A stretch of DNA of 64,000 nt from Nitrospiraceae bacterium (GTDB taxonomy: Bacteria > Nitrospirota > Nitrospiria > Nitrospirales > Nitrospiraceae), in contig SHZW01000005.1 in NCBI GenBank assembly GCA_009692155.1, forward strand, positions 40,342 through 104,341, given 5' to 3'. The notes beneath the pieces were generated by a model. That model did not search any database, was not told the origin of the DNA, and was given only the letters and a program-made list of their open reading frames with translations. Positions 7,653-16,116 of the stretch are shown one piece after another. A program made the translations under genes and the position numbers. Position 1 is the stretch's first letter. Each line of letters opens with the position of its first letter.

Positions 7653-9425
7653 TCAAATAATTTGCCCCACCAACCGTTCCTCTGTCTGCCGCCCCCTGCG
7701 GAACGACGAGACCCCAATGACCTGTTCCGGGTGATGATCGAGCAGTTTCAGCCATTCTTCAGCCGCATCGTCCGGTGGCAACACCTCGCCTTCACGGTAT
7801 TCATCCTGAACCGATACCAGCAAATCCTCAAGCGTAATCCCCGGCGCGGTACTGTCATGGCCTTCGTGAATCACCCTGTCGATAGCCTTTTCTTTCGCCC
7901 GCTGAACGATGGAGGCAAGGATGGCGCCGCTGACCAGATCGCCTCGGTAGAGAACCTTGTTCTGTCCGCTGCGGAGTCGCACTGCCAACAAGCGGTTCTC
8001 GTCGCTGCGTGTGAAAATCCTGTCCACCACGCTCGTCATCACTGCCTCGCAAGCCTTAGCCTTGTCGCCTCCATGCGCGGAGACCAGCTCTCGATCAAGC
8101 GGCAACTCCGAGGTGAAAAATATTTTTAGAATGTCCGCTGCCGCGTCGCGCGTCGGACGGGCCACTTTGATCTTACGGTCGATGCGTCCCGGACGCAGCA
8201 CCGCCGGGTCGATCAGATCGGGCCGGTTCGATGCCAGAATGATCACGACATCCCGCAGGGACTCGATGCCGTCCATCTCCGCGCAGAACATCGGGACTAA
8301 CGTATTGTTGATATTGAACGACCGCATGGACCGCCTCGTCCCAAGAATGGACTCCGCTTCGTCAATAAAGATGAACGGGAGAACCCCTTCCTGGCGGCGA
8401 GCCCGCGCTTGGGCAAACAGGTCGCGCACGATGCGCTCCGATTCGCCCAGCCACATGTTCAAGATCTCCGGCCCCTTCACATGCAAGAACGATCCGCCGA
8501 CGATCGGCGGCTTCTCCGTAGCCCTAGCGCTCCCCTCCGGCTGAGCCGATTCGCTGACAAGTTTCGCCAGGCTGGCCGCAGCCGCCTGGCCGATCAGCGT
8601 TTTGCCACACCCGGGCGGACCATAGAGCAGAAAGCCCTTCGGCTGGGTGAATTTGAATTGCTCGAAGGTCTTCGTGTGGAGCAGCGGATATTCAATGGCC
8701 TTGCGCATGGCCTCGATCGCAGCCTTCTGTCCGCCGATCTGATCCCAAGTGACGCGCGGCACTTCATCGAGCACATGGCTCTTGGCCTTCCGATCCTCCA
8801 GCTTTTCAATCGCGACCCGATGGCTGGGATCGATACGCACGTCGTCACCGGCCTTCAACTCAACACCGGCCAGATCGCTCGATCGCTGGAGAATCAGCGC
8901 CTGGCGTCCCATGTCTTGTTCAAACCGGATACGCCCATCCGGCAAGGCTTCCGTCACCTTCAGCACAGGACCGTTGCGGTCGTAGCCGAGCGTCTTGATC
9001 ACGGCGTACGCTTCGTTCACCAGGATCTGCGTGCCGATTTTCAAGTCCTCTGTCGGCACGCGCGGGTCGATATTGGCGTAATACTCAGCGCCGCCGACCA
9101 CAATACGCGCCAAACCCTCGGCGGGAAGCTCCAGCAGCGTGCCGATCCGATTCGCCGGGGCCGTCAGCTTTCCGACCACCTCACTCAGTTTCTTAAATTC
9201 GGCTTCGCGCTGGTGGCCTGCTACGGACTGTTGCATCACCAGATGCCGGAGCTTGTAGAGAATCTTCTGGCGGGGATCGCTATCAGGGAAGGCAGCCAAA
9301 CATTCGTCGATCAACTCCAGGGGATCGCTTCCACGCGAACCGGCTGTTCGTTCCACCGAGGCGGAATCGGCCTGCGCCTTAGCTTCGTTACCGCCGCCTT
9401 TATCAGTTTTGCGATGGTCACCCAT
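7653..9425 (-). CDS. mpa: Proteasomal AAA+ ATPase Mpa/ARC
   Basis: A 590-residue ring ATPase that unfolds tagged proteins and feeds them to the 20S core. In order: a disordered N-terminus, a coiled coil (about residues 50-90) that in the family binds the tag, OB-fold interdomain segments (about 95-210), and one AAA module. The module has Walker A GPPGCGKT (269-276), Walker B FIFIDEAES (351-359) and the arginine-finger region RPGRIDRK. The start has a GGAGGG site 6 bases upstream. The C-terminus is ...VGQII, where mycobacterial Mpa has GQYL, so the penultimate Tyr used for core docking is missing. First gene of the operon. Confidence 0.9.
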   Translation of the reverse strand: MGDHRKTDKGGGNEAKAQADSASVERTAGSRGSDPLELIDECLAAFPDSDPRQKILYKLRHLVMQQSVAGHQREAEFKKLSEVVGKLTAPANRIGTLLELPAEGLARIVVGGAEYYANIDPRVPTEDLKIGTQILVNEAYAVIKTLGYDRNGPVLKVTEALPDGRIRFEQDMGRQALILQRSSDLAGVELKAGDDVRIDPSHRVAIEKLEDRKAKSHVLDEVPRVTWDQIGGQKAAIEAMRKAIEYPLLHTKTFEQFKFTQPKGFLLYGPPGCGKTLIGQAAAASLAKLVSESAQPEGSARATEKPPIVGGSFLHVKGPEILNMWLGESERIVRDLFAQARARRQEGVLPFIFIDEAESILGTRRSMRSFNINNTLVPMFCAEMDGIESLRDVVIILASNRPDLIDPAVLRPGRIDRKIKVARPTRDAAADILKIFFTSELPLDRELVSAHGGDKAKACEAVMTSVVDRIFTRSDENRLLAVRLRSGQNKVLYRGDLVSGAILASIVQRAKEKAIDRVIHEGHDSTAPGITLEDLLVSVQDEYREGEVLPPDDAAEEWLKLLDHHPEQVIGVSSFRRGRQTEERLVGQII

Positions 9426-9458
9426 GCGTTACCCTCCGGCCATTAGTCGTCAGGCCCC

Positions 9459-9487
9459 ATCTTAACACAGGGGGTGAGTCTGTCTCA
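9459..9487 (-). promoter_or_regulatory. Weak candidate promoter of the proteasome operon
   Basis: On the minus strand, TGAGAC (9482-9487) and TAAGAT (9459-9464) are separated by 17 bases, 34 bases before the mpa start. The -10 is good and the -35 poor. The -35 lies in a small dyad (TGAG-5-CTCA) that could be an operator. Confidence 0.35.
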
Positions 9488-9539
9488 GTACGCCTCCCGG
9501 TCGATCAATTTACCGTTGCTCAGGCATGAGTTATTGACT

Positions 9540-9939
9540 TCATGCCGTGATGAAGTCGTTGAGCAGCCGACATCCGGCGAAGAGCGTCGCCTCCTCGTTC
9601 CGAATCCAGCGGCTGATGACACCCACGCGAGCAGAGACTCGATCGCCGAGTCGGCGACTCTATCCGAATTATCCAGGACTACGATCGAGCCGGGAACCAC
9701 CTCGATCCGGGGAGAAGGGTTGGCGCCCAGATCAGCCTCGATCACCGTGTGGTCCGGCAGTCCGTGCAGGGCGGTTCGAACCAGCGAGGTCTTGCCAGCT
9801 TCGGCCCACCGATCACCGCCAGCGGTTCGCCCCTCGCGATGCGCCCACGCAGGTTCCTGACGAGCCCTTGGCGACCGATGAACGCGTCTCCGATGGCGGG
9901 AACCGGAGTGAACGGCGCGTGATGATGGACATGGCCCAC
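9540..9939 (-). pseudogene. Frameshifted P-loop ATPase remnant
   Basis: Three reading-frame segments together read as one AAA/STAND-type ATPase domain. The first is GDAFIGRQGLVRNL...PLAVIGGPK. A frameshift falls inside Walker A, which resumes as GKTSLVRTALHGLPDH, followed by a Walker B-like strand SIVVLDNSDRV. A second frameshift precedes the tail RWIRNEEATLFAG...NDFITA and a TGA at 9540-9542. A GTG at 9937-9939 is a possible start. The double frame break, the first in the nucleotide-binding loop, makes it non-functional as read. It lies upstream of mpa inside the island. Confidence 0.6.
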
Positions 9940-10120
9940 TCTATCACAGGGACGGAGAAGCGGGGATGTTACGGTATGAGTGGCGTTGCTCTGGGCTGTC
10001 GAGGAGGCGCTGCCATCGCGTGCGCTCCCCAGGATGTCCGTTGGCCCTCGGAAAGGCGATGGGGTATGCTGTGCCGATGACGACATGGGAACAGCGCCAT
10101 GACCGGAACGAACGAGTGAT

Positions 10121-10909
10121 GTGACGTTACGCTGGCCTCTCCCCAGACAGGACTATTGGTCCACGCCGTTTGCAGAGGCGTTGTTGCACCATCTGGCTCT
10201 CTTTCCGGGAGCCACAATCTTGGATATCGCCTCCGGCGACGGGATCCCCGCATTCTACCTGGCTGAGCAGGTTGGCCCGACTGGACAGGTGCTCGGGATT
10301 GACTCGAGTGAGCATCAGATTGCGCGCGGGCGGGCGATTCAAGGGCCGCATCTCCCGTGGCTTCGTTTCGAGTGCCTGGACATGCGCGCGCTGCCACCAC
10401 GCGTGCCGACCTTTGATCGAATCACGGGCAACCTGTCGGTCATGTTCTTTCGTCCGAACCGATTCGAAACGGTCCGGGGGTTGGTAGACCATCTCAAGCC
10501 GGGCGGCCAACTGGTGCAGACCTTCCCCTCCCTCGGCACATTTGATTCACTCTGGCGGAGGATCGATCAGGAAATGGCCACACGCGGTCTGACAGCAGAG
10601 CGGCAACACCTCGGGGCGTATGTGGCTGAGCGGCCGTCTGCGCAAGAAGGCCGCGCGTGGCTCGATGCGCTGGGTCTCGAACGAATCGAGGTGACCGAGT
10701 GGCCCCTGGAAGTCCCCACCGGTCCCGGCCCGTCGTTTCTGCACCATCCGCTACTTCGGGGAGGCTTTCTCGACGACGTGTACGAATGTTTCGAAGATCA
10801 GCGTCTCGCGGATGAGGTCATGAAGAGGGTGTCTGAAGACGTGCCAGGCTTCACGCCCTTAATGGCTCAGCGGTGTGTCTTGTCGGGATGGAAGAAGGAA
10901 GGAGAATAG
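10121..10909 (+). CDS. Class I SAM-dependent methyltransferase
   Basis: A 262-residue soluble protein. SAM-binding motif I is ILDIASGDGIPAFY (residues 33-46), followed by the acidic strand end VLGIDSSEHQIARG and a later FDRITGNLSVMFF strand. The substrate cannot be read from sequence; it resembles the UbiE/small-molecule methyltransferase group. The GTG at 10121 is the only good start, because nearby ATGs run into stops. It lies alone on the plus strand near the right end of the tRNA-Arg island, just before the integrase remnant. Confidence 0.75.
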   Translation: MTLRWPLPRQDYWSTPFAEALLHHLALFPGATILDIASGDGIPAFYLAEQVGPTGQVLGIDSSEHQIARGRAIQGPHLPWLRFECLDMRALPPRVPTFDRITGNLSVMFFRPNRFETVRGLVDHLKPGGQLVQTFPSLGTFDSLWRRIDQEMATRGLTAERQHLGAYVAERPSAQEGRAWLDALGLERIEVTEWPLEVPTGPGPSFLHHPLLRGGFLDDVYECFEDQRLADEVMKRVSEDVPGFTPLMAQRCVLSGWKKEGE

Positions 10910-10930
10910 GGATCAGCCAGACCGCCCGTC

Positions 10931-11293
10931 TTGCTCGCCGCAGGGCCCGCCTTAAAGCAAGCAGGCATTGTAGGGGCAACGTGGCACACCCTGAGGCATA
11001 CTTTCGCGTCTCGGGCTGTTATGGCTGGAGTAGATATTCAGACCGTCCAGGAGCTACTGGGTCATTCCACGGTCACCATGACCATGCGCTACACCCATCT
11101 GTCTCAGGCTCACTTACGGGAGGCTGTCAATAAGGCCAGCTTGGAGCAGCCAAAGGCACAATCTGGCAACGAAACCGTGACCGGTCAGCAGGGGGGACGG
11201 GCACAGGAGATGCAACCTGTTGATTTAGTGGTGCGCCCGGAGGGACTTGAACCCCCAACCCTCGGATCCGAAGTCCGATGCTCTATCCATTGA
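10931..11293 (+). pseudogene. C-terminal remnant of a tyrosine recombinase (integrase)
   Basis: From about 10952 the frame encodes the catalytic C-terminus of an XerC/phage-integrase family enzyme. Visible residues are HTLRHTFAS (the H-x-x-R box), LLGHSTV (second His) and MRYTHL with the nucleophilic Tyr. The N-terminal and central parts, including the first catalytic Arg, are missing. The frame then reads through into the antisense of tRNA-Arg ([10 protein letters not shown]), a common signature of integrases abutting their attachment tRNA. An ACCGTGACC repeat lies in its tail at 11174-11182. It marks the right end of the proteasome island. Confidence 0.8.
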
Positions 11294-11304
11294 GCTACGG
11301 GCGC
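11229..11304 (-). tRNA. tRNA-Arg (anticodon TCG)
   Basis: A complete cloverleaf on the minus strand: acceptor GCGCCCG/CGGGCGC, discriminator A, encoded CCA (11229-11231) and T-loop TTCAAGT. The anticodon loop CTTCGGA sits on a TCGGA/TCCGA stem, so the anticodon is TCG, reading CGA. Its 3' 48 bases are duplicated at 1768-1815. Confidence 0.95.
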
Positions 11305-11321
11305 GCAGGGTCTCACCCCGA

Positions 11322-11837
11322 TCAACACTGTGAAGTCTGCAGAAGGGCCTGAATGGCATCGGCGATCTCGATGACGGTCTTGTGGTCTGTCGCGATCGTA
11401 TGGTCCGCCGCGGCCCGGTATTTCGGCTTGCGCTCGCGCAGGACCTCTTCGATTTCCTCGACGAAGGATTTGGCGCCGGTGAGGGACGGCCGCTGCGTAT
11501 CGCCACCGATGCGCCGGCTGATGGTCGGCACCTCGGCGGTGAGCCAGAACACAATCCCCCTGGCTTTCAATTGATCCGCGTTGTCCTGTCGCAAGATCGC
11601 CCCGCCGCCCGTATCGATGATCAATTGATCTTTTCCGGCCAGCTCGCGGCAGACCTCCGACTCGAGATCGCGAAAATGGTCCCAACCATGCTGCTTGACG
11701 ATGTCCGGAATGGCCTGCCCGGCGCGATGAACAACCTCGGCATCCGTGGAAATGAGCGTGCGGCCGGATCGCTCGGCCAGCAACTTTCCCACGCTGCTCT
11801 TGCCGGTTCCTCTATAACCGATGAGCACGATGTTCAT
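11322..11837 (-). CDS. aroK: Shikimate kinase
   Basis: A 171-residue enzyme that phosphorylates shikimate to shikimate-3-phosphate. It has the Walker A GYRGTGKSS (residues 7-15), the substrate motif STDAEV with its Asp, the FRDLESEV helix, the GGGAI glycine loop and the lid RPSLTG. Length is normal for the family. The start overlaps the aroE stop by 4 bases (ATGA), so the two shikimate-pathway genes are coupled. No recognisable feature separates it from the tRNA-Arg 17 bases downstream. Confidence 0.93.
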   Translation of the reverse strand: MNIVLIGYRGTGKSSVGKLLAERSGRTLISTDAEVVHRAGQAIPDIVKQHGWDHFRDLESEVCRELAGKDQLIIDTGGGAILRQDNADQLKARGIVFWLTAEVPTISRRIGGDTQRPSLTGAKSFVEEIEEVLRERKPKYRAAADHTIATDHKTVIEIADAIQALLQTSQC

Positions 11838-12688
11838 GAAAACCGCGACTCGAGGACTTTGCGCATCACGTCGGCGGGCGCTTTTTGCTTCGTCCAGAGC
11901 TCGAACTGCCCGACCGCCTGGTTGAGGAACATTTCAAGTCCGCGGATCGTCTTGCAGCCGGCTGCCCTGGCGTCTGTGAGCAGCTTGGTGTCGAGCGGGT
12001 TGTAGACGATGTCCATGACGGTGAGGTGCGGCTTCAGCAGCGAGGCCGGCACGCAGCTCTCGCGCACGTTCGGGTGCATGCCCAGCGGCGTGCAGTGAAG
12101 CAGCACCTTCGATTCCTCGATCGCGTGCCGCAGGGCGTCGTCGGTGATCGTGCCGTCCGCAAGCTGCAGCGAGGTTCTGGCCTTGAGGTCCTTCGCCAGC
12201 CCCGCTCGCTCCTTCTCGTCGATGCCGAGCAGCGTGAGCTTGGCGATACCGGCGCCGGCGGCGAGCGCGAAGGCGATGGCTCTCGCCGCCCCACCCGATC
12301 CGAGCAGCACGACGTTCTCTCCCCGGAGCGTCGCGCCGGCTTCCGTGAGCGCCCGCAATGCGCCGGAGGCGTCGGTGTTGGAGCCGAGCAGCCGGCCGTT
12401 CTCGATCACGATCGTGTTGACGGCGCCGATGTTCCTGGCCGTCTGCTCCACGTCATCCAGCAGCGGCATGATCGCAACCTTGTGCGGAATCGTCACGCTG
12501 AAGCCGCGCAGGTTCCCGAGCGCGCGGAGTCCTTTGACGGCGCCGGGCAGGTCTTCGACCTTGAAGGCCAGATAGACGAAGTTCAGCCCCAGCTTCTCGA
12601 ACGCGGCGTTGTGAATGGCGGGCGAGAGAGAATGCTCGACCGGGTTACCGAGCAGGCCGCAGAGCTGGGTGCGGGTGTTAATTTCCAT
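11834..12688 (-). CDS. aroE: Shikimate dehydrogenase
   Basis: A 284-residue NADP-dependent enzyme that reduces 3-dehydroshikimate. The N-terminal substrate domain has GNPVEHSLSPAIHN and the VTIPHK motif with the catalytic Lys. The Rossmann domain has GSGGAARAIAF, and the C-terminal part has NQAVGQFELWT. Length and motif order are normal. It overlaps aroK by 4 bases. A run of GCTAT-like words lies just upstream (12689-12727). Confidence 0.93.
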   Translation of the reverse strand: MEINTRTQLCGLLGNPVEHSLSPAIHNAAFEKLGLNFVYLAFKVEDLPGAVKGLRALGNLRGFSVTIPHKVAIMPLLDDVEQTARNIGAVNTIVIENGRLLGSNTDASGALRALTEAGATLRGENVVLLGSGGAARAIAFALAAGAGIAKLTLLGIDEKERAGLAKDLKARTSLQLADGTITDDALRHAIEESKVLLHCTPLGMHPNVRESCVPASLLKPHLTVMDIVYNPLDTKLLTDARAAGCKTIRGLEMFLNQAVGQFELWTKQKAPADVMRKVLESRFS

Positions 12689-12706
12689 CTTGCTATTCGC
12701 TAGTAG

Positions 12707-13003
12707 CTATTTGCTCTTGGCTATCTTTTGCGTAATGTACTGGCTGCCCATGACGATGTACGTGACCGTGATGGCGTCGCCCGCCTTGATGTCTTTCAGC
12801 GCTTTGATGCCGGCATATTGGGTCCGGCCGTCCACGACGAAGGTGAATCGTGTCCCGTCCTTTTTCACGGTCAGCTTGCCGGCCGCGTCATCGACTTTCA
12901 GAACCGTGCCGGGGAAGTCCACGGCGTTCTGCGCGAGCACCGGCGCGCCGATGATGCCGACACAGGCTGCCAACATGATCGTCAGAACCATGCGATGCAT
13001 CAT
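12707..13003 (-). CDS. Secreted small protein, DUF5666-like
   Basis: A 98-residue protein with a signal peptide (residues 1-24, ...GAPVLAQ). A compact beta-rich domain follows (GTVLKVDDAAGKLTVKKDG, AGDAITVTYIV), of the kind found in small periplasmic OB-like proteins that follow a metal- or stress-related gene. The family match is by pattern only. A purine-rich GGGGAGGGG precedes the start. It lies between aroE and the SDR gene, 16 bases downstream of the latter. Confidence 0.6.
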   Translation of the reverse strand: MMHRMVLTIMLAACVGIIGAPVLAQNAVDFPGTVLKVDDAAGKLTVKKDGTRFTFVVDGRTQYAGIKALKDIKAGDAITVTYIVMGSQYITQKIAKSK

Positions 13004-13019
13004 GCCCCTCCCCCGCGTC

Positions 13020-13775
13020 TCAGTGAGCGGTCATGCCGCCGTCGATGGGAATCACCGATCCGGTCATCCAGGCCGATTCATCGGACGCCAGGTAGAGAAT
13101 GAGCTTGGCGACCTCCTCCGACGTGCCATACCGGCCGAGCGGATAGGCTGTCATGATCTGGGCCAGCGCCTCTTTATTATCGATCAACCCCGACGCCATC
13201 GGCGTATCCACCAGTCCGGGGCAGACCGAGTTGCACCGGATTTTCTGCGGCGCGTAGTCCATGGCTACGCAACGGGTCAGGGCATCCATCCCGCCTTTCG
13301 AGGCGCTGTAGGCCGCGAGCATCGGAATGCCGACGAGCGAGGCGATGGAGGAGACGTTCACGATCGAGCCACCGCCCGCCTTGATCATCTCCGGGACTGC
13401 GGCCTTGATCATCCGATAGGTGCCGGTCAGATTGATCGCCAGCATGTCGTTCCACGCGGCCTCGTCTGTTTCGTGGAGTAGCTTGCCGAACGCGAGGGCG
13501 CCGGCATTGTTGATCAGGATATCGAGCTTGCCGTAGCTCCGCGCAGCCTGCGCCACGACCGCCTGCGCATGGGCCTCGTCGGTCACCGACCCGGCGACGG
13601 CCAGGGCCCGGCCCTTGGCCTTCTCGATCTCCTTGACGACCTGCTCCAGCACGTCCTTGCGGCGGCCGGTGATCACGACTGTCGCGCCTTCCTGCGCAAA
13701 TATCCTGGCGCAGGCCGCGCCGATGCCGGTGCCGCCTCCGGTGATGAGCGCCACCTTGCCGTCGAGCCGTTTCAT
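13020..13775 (-). CDS. Short-chain dehydrogenase/reductase (FabG-like)
   Basis: A 251-residue classical SDR. It has the NAD(P)-binding motif GGGTGIGA (residues 13-20), NNAG, the Ser of NVSSIAS, the catalytic YSASK motif and a C-terminal IDGGMTAH. The Arg pair at ITGRRKD favours NADPH. The substrate cannot be deduced; 3-oxoacyl-ACP reductase and glucose-1-dehydrogenase types look alike. It overlaps the trmI stop by 4 bases, so it is coupled to a tRNA methyltransferase gene without obvious functional link. Confidence 0.85.
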   Translation of the reverse strand: MKRLDGKVALITGGGTGIGAACARIFAQEGATVVITGRRKDVLEQVVKEIEKAKGRALAVAGSVTDEAHAQAVVAQAARSYGKLDILINNAGALAFGKLLHETDEAAWNDMLAINLTGTYRMIKAAVPEMIKAGGGSIVNVSSIASLVGIPMLAAYSASKGGMDALTRCVAMDYAPQKIRCNSVCPGLVDTPMASGLIDNKEALAQIMTAYPLGRYGTSEEVAKLILYLASDESAWMTGSVIPIDGGMTAH

Positions 13776-14632
13776 GCGCCGGGCTCCCCGTCGTCGTTCC
13801 CGTCCGGTTCGTCATCCACCGGTGCCGCCGTTTGCCCGGGGGTCCATAAGCCCGCCTCGACTTTGCGCGCGACAGTGATGAATCCGGAGTGCGCCACCAT
13901 CCGGTGGTCGGGTCGCACGCTGCGGCCCTGAATGTTCCAGGTGCGCAGCAAGGTTTCAAAGGTTTGGATCAGGCCGAACACGGCGGCGCGCTCCAGGGCC
14001 TCGACGGTCTGCATGATTTGCGGCACGGTCGGCACGTAACTCAAGTAGAGTCCGCCGGGCCGCAAGGCATTCACGGCGTGCGGCACGACGCGCCAGGGCT
14101 CCGGCAAATCCAGCACGACGCGGTCGAACGGTGCATCGGTTGGGTCAATGCCCTCATAGGTGTCGCGCTTGCGCACGGTCAGGTTGGCGGCAGGGCCGAG
14201 GTACCGTTCGATGTTTGTCATGGCGGTGCGGGCAAAATCATCGCGCGCTTCGTAGCTGACAACCGAGCCCCGCTCGCCGACCGCTCGCAGCAGCGCCATC
14301 GTCAGCGCGCCGGAGCCGGTCCCCGACTCGAAGACCCGGGCGCCGGGATAGATGTCGGCCCAGATCGTGATCATGGCGAGATCCTTGGGATAAATCACCT
14401 GGGCGCCGCGCGGCATTTTCAGCACGTACTCGCTCAGGGTGGGGCGGAAGGCCAGCATCTGTTTGCCTCGCGAGAGCGTGACCAGCGAGCCGTCGGCCTT
14501 GCCGATCAACTCGTCATGCGCGATGGTCTGCCCGCTGAACTGGAACGTTTCGCCGGCCTTTAACGTCAGGGCGTACTGCCGCCCTTTCTTGTCCACGAAA
14601 TGAATGCGTTCCCCGTTCTTCAATTTCGACAT
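13772..14632 (-). CDS. trmI: tRNA (adenine-58-N1)-methyltransferase TrmI
   Basis: A 286-residue TrmI-type enzyme that methylates A58 in the T-loop of tRNA. It has the N-terminal beta domain typical of the family (GQTIAHDELIGK), the linker QVIYPKDLAMI, the SAM motif FESGTGSGALTMAL, the acidic strand YEARDDF and the catalytic strand VVLDLPEPW. The C-terminal 25 residues are a low-complexity acidic tail. It starts the leftward trmI-SDR unit and is divergent from nfeD. Confidence 0.9.
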   Translation of the reverse strand: MSKLKNGERIHFVDKKGRQYALTLKAGETFQFSGQTIAHDELIGKADGSLVTLSRGKQMLAFRPTLSEYVLKMPRGAQVIYPKDLAMITIWADIYPGARVFESGTGSGALTMALLRAVGERGSVVSYEARDDFARTAMTNIERYLGPAANLTVRKRDTYEGIDPTDAPFDRVVLDLPEPWRVVPHAVNALRPGGLYLSYVPTVPQIMQTVEALERAAVFGLIQTFETLLRTWNIQGRSVRPDHRMVAHSGFITVARKVEAGLWTPGQTAAPVDDEPDGNDDGEPGA

Positions 14633-14777
14633 CGTGCGGTCATTCTAGGGGTCTCCTGCAGGCTTTGCAACACGAGCACTCCGGGACCCGTTGTTGACTC
14701 CGTTCCAGGTGGGCCGTATGATCGATTGCAGTTGTTGCGCGAACATGATCCTCATCCGGGCTAAGGAGTCCCCCCCC

Positions 14778-16094
14778 GTGCGCCGTCTTCCCCATCGCCT
14801 GTTTCTCACGGCCAGCCTGCTGATCGGGCCTCTGTTGAGCCTCGGCTCCCTGTGGCTTGCTCCTGCGTCTGGCGCCGGATCGCACGTCGTCGTGGCGACC
14901 TATGAAGGCGTCATCAATCCGGTCGCCGCGGAATATCTGCATGACGCGCTGGCCTTTGAGGAATCCACCCACGCGCAGGCGCTAATCGTGAAATTGGACA
15001 CCCCGGGCGGCTTGGATACCTCCATGCGGCTCATCATCAAGGATATAACGAACGCCCCAATCCCGGTGGCGGTCTACGTGTCGCCTTCAGGCGGCCGCTC
15101 CGCCTCCGCGGGTGTTTTCATCACGATGGCGGCGCACGTGGCGGCGATGGCGCCCGGCACCAACATCGGCGCGGCGCATCCGGTGGCGATGGGCGGTGGC
15201 GAGATGGACAAGACGATGCAGGAGAAGGTCGAGAACGACTCCGTGGCCTATATCAAGTCCATCGCCGAGCAACGCGGTCGCAACGTGAAATGGGCGGAGG
15301 ACGCCGTGCGCAAGAGCGTGTCGGCAACGGAGAAAGAAGCGTTGGATCTCAAAATCATCGATGTGGTTGTCGAGGATATCCCGGCGCTGCTGGCCAGACT
15401 CGACGGCCGGAAGGTGACGCTTGCGAACGGATCCGTCACGCTGCAGACCAAAGGGGTTGAGACGCGCTCCTTTCCGATGGGCTGGCGGCTGGAGGTGCTC
15501 AAGGCCATCAGCGATCCCAACATCGCGATGCTGCTGATGACGATCGGCACCATCGGCATCCTGGCCGAGCTGTACAATCCCGGGGCGATCCTGCCCGGCA
15601 TCGTTGGGGCGATCAGCCTGATTCTCGCCTTCTATTCGTTGCAATCGCTTCCCATCAACTATGCCGGCGTGCTGTTGATTATTCTTGGGATCGTGTTCTT
15701 CGTGCTCGAGATCAAAGTGACGAGCTACGGCCTGCTGACGCTCGGCGGAATCGCCGCCATGACGCTGGGCGGTCTCCTGCTCGTCAAAACCGATGCGCCG
15801 TTCATGCAAGTGTCGCTGTCGTTTCTGTTGCCGACGGTCCTCACCGCGGCGGCCATCATGTTCGGGATGGCCTGGCTGGCGATGAAAGCTCGGCGGCGGG
15901 TGCCGGTGACCGGCAAGGAAAACATGGTCGGCGAGATCGCGATGGCCAAGACCGACGTGGCGCCACACGGGCAGGTCTTTCTGCACGGAGAACTCTGGGA
16001 AGCCGTCAGTGAGCAGCCCATTAAGCGGGGAGACGAGGCGGAGGTCCGGTCTGTCGAGGGCCTGACGCTGAAAGTCGTCCCGCGTCACAAGTGA
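14778..16094 (+). CDS. NfeD-type membrane serine protease (ClpP-class)
   Basis: A 438-residue protein. I choose the GTG at 14778 because AAGGAG lies 8 bases upstream and the resulting N-terminus is a signal peptide; longer frames from 14691 or 14718 lack this. It has a ClpP-like domain with the nucleophile in SGGRSASAG and a downstream Lys in [10 protein letters not shown]. Several membrane segments follow (residues about 225-340), then a C-terminal OB-fold NfeD domain (about 370-438). Such proteins pair with stomatin/slipin partners, and the next gene is a slipin 22 bases away. Confidence 0.85.
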   Translation: MRRLPHRLFLTASLLIGPLLSLGSLWLAPASGAGSHVVVATYEGVINPVAAEYLHDALAFEESTHAQALIVKLDTPGGLDTSMRLIIKDITNAPIPVAVYVSPSGGRSASAGVFITMAAHVAAMAPGTNIGAAHPVAMGGGEMDKTMQEKVENDSVAYIKSIAEQRGRNVKWAEDAVRKSVSATEKEALDLKIIDVVVEDIPALLARLDGRKVTLANGSVTLQTKGVETRSFPMGWRLEVLKAISDPNIAMLLMTIGTIGILAELYNPGAILPGIVGAISLILAFYSLQSLPINYAGVLLIILGIVFFVLEIKVTSYGLLTLGGIAAMTLGGLLLVKTDAPFMQVSLSFLLPTVLTAAAIMFGMAWLAMKARRRVPVTGKENMVGEIAMAKTDVAPHGQVFLHGELWEAVSEQPIKRGDEAEVRSVEGLTLKVVPRHK

Positions 16095-16116
16095 TGCACG
16101 CAAAGGAGAGACCGCC

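Larger units (their letters stand above)
1768..11276. mobile_element. Putative tRNA-Arg-borne genomic island carrying the proteasome operon
   Basis: The segment is bounded by 48-bp perfect direct repeats derived from tRNA-Arg(TCG), 9461 bp apart. A tyrosine-integrase C-terminal remnant lies at the inner side of the intact tRNA's 3' end, which is the usual integrase position. Repeated ACCGTGACC words occur inside both ends. Cargo is the complete UBact-proteasome operon, a methyltransferase, a frameshifted ATPase and debris. The boundaries are read from sequence; mobility and acquisition are inference. The integrase is truncated, so the island is probably fixed. Confidence 0.75.

Noticed and set aside
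11229..11293. Genuine coding at the C-terminal end of the integrase frame ([10 protein letters not shown]...)
   Set aside because: This stretch is the antisense of the tRNA-Arg and only an open-frame read-through.
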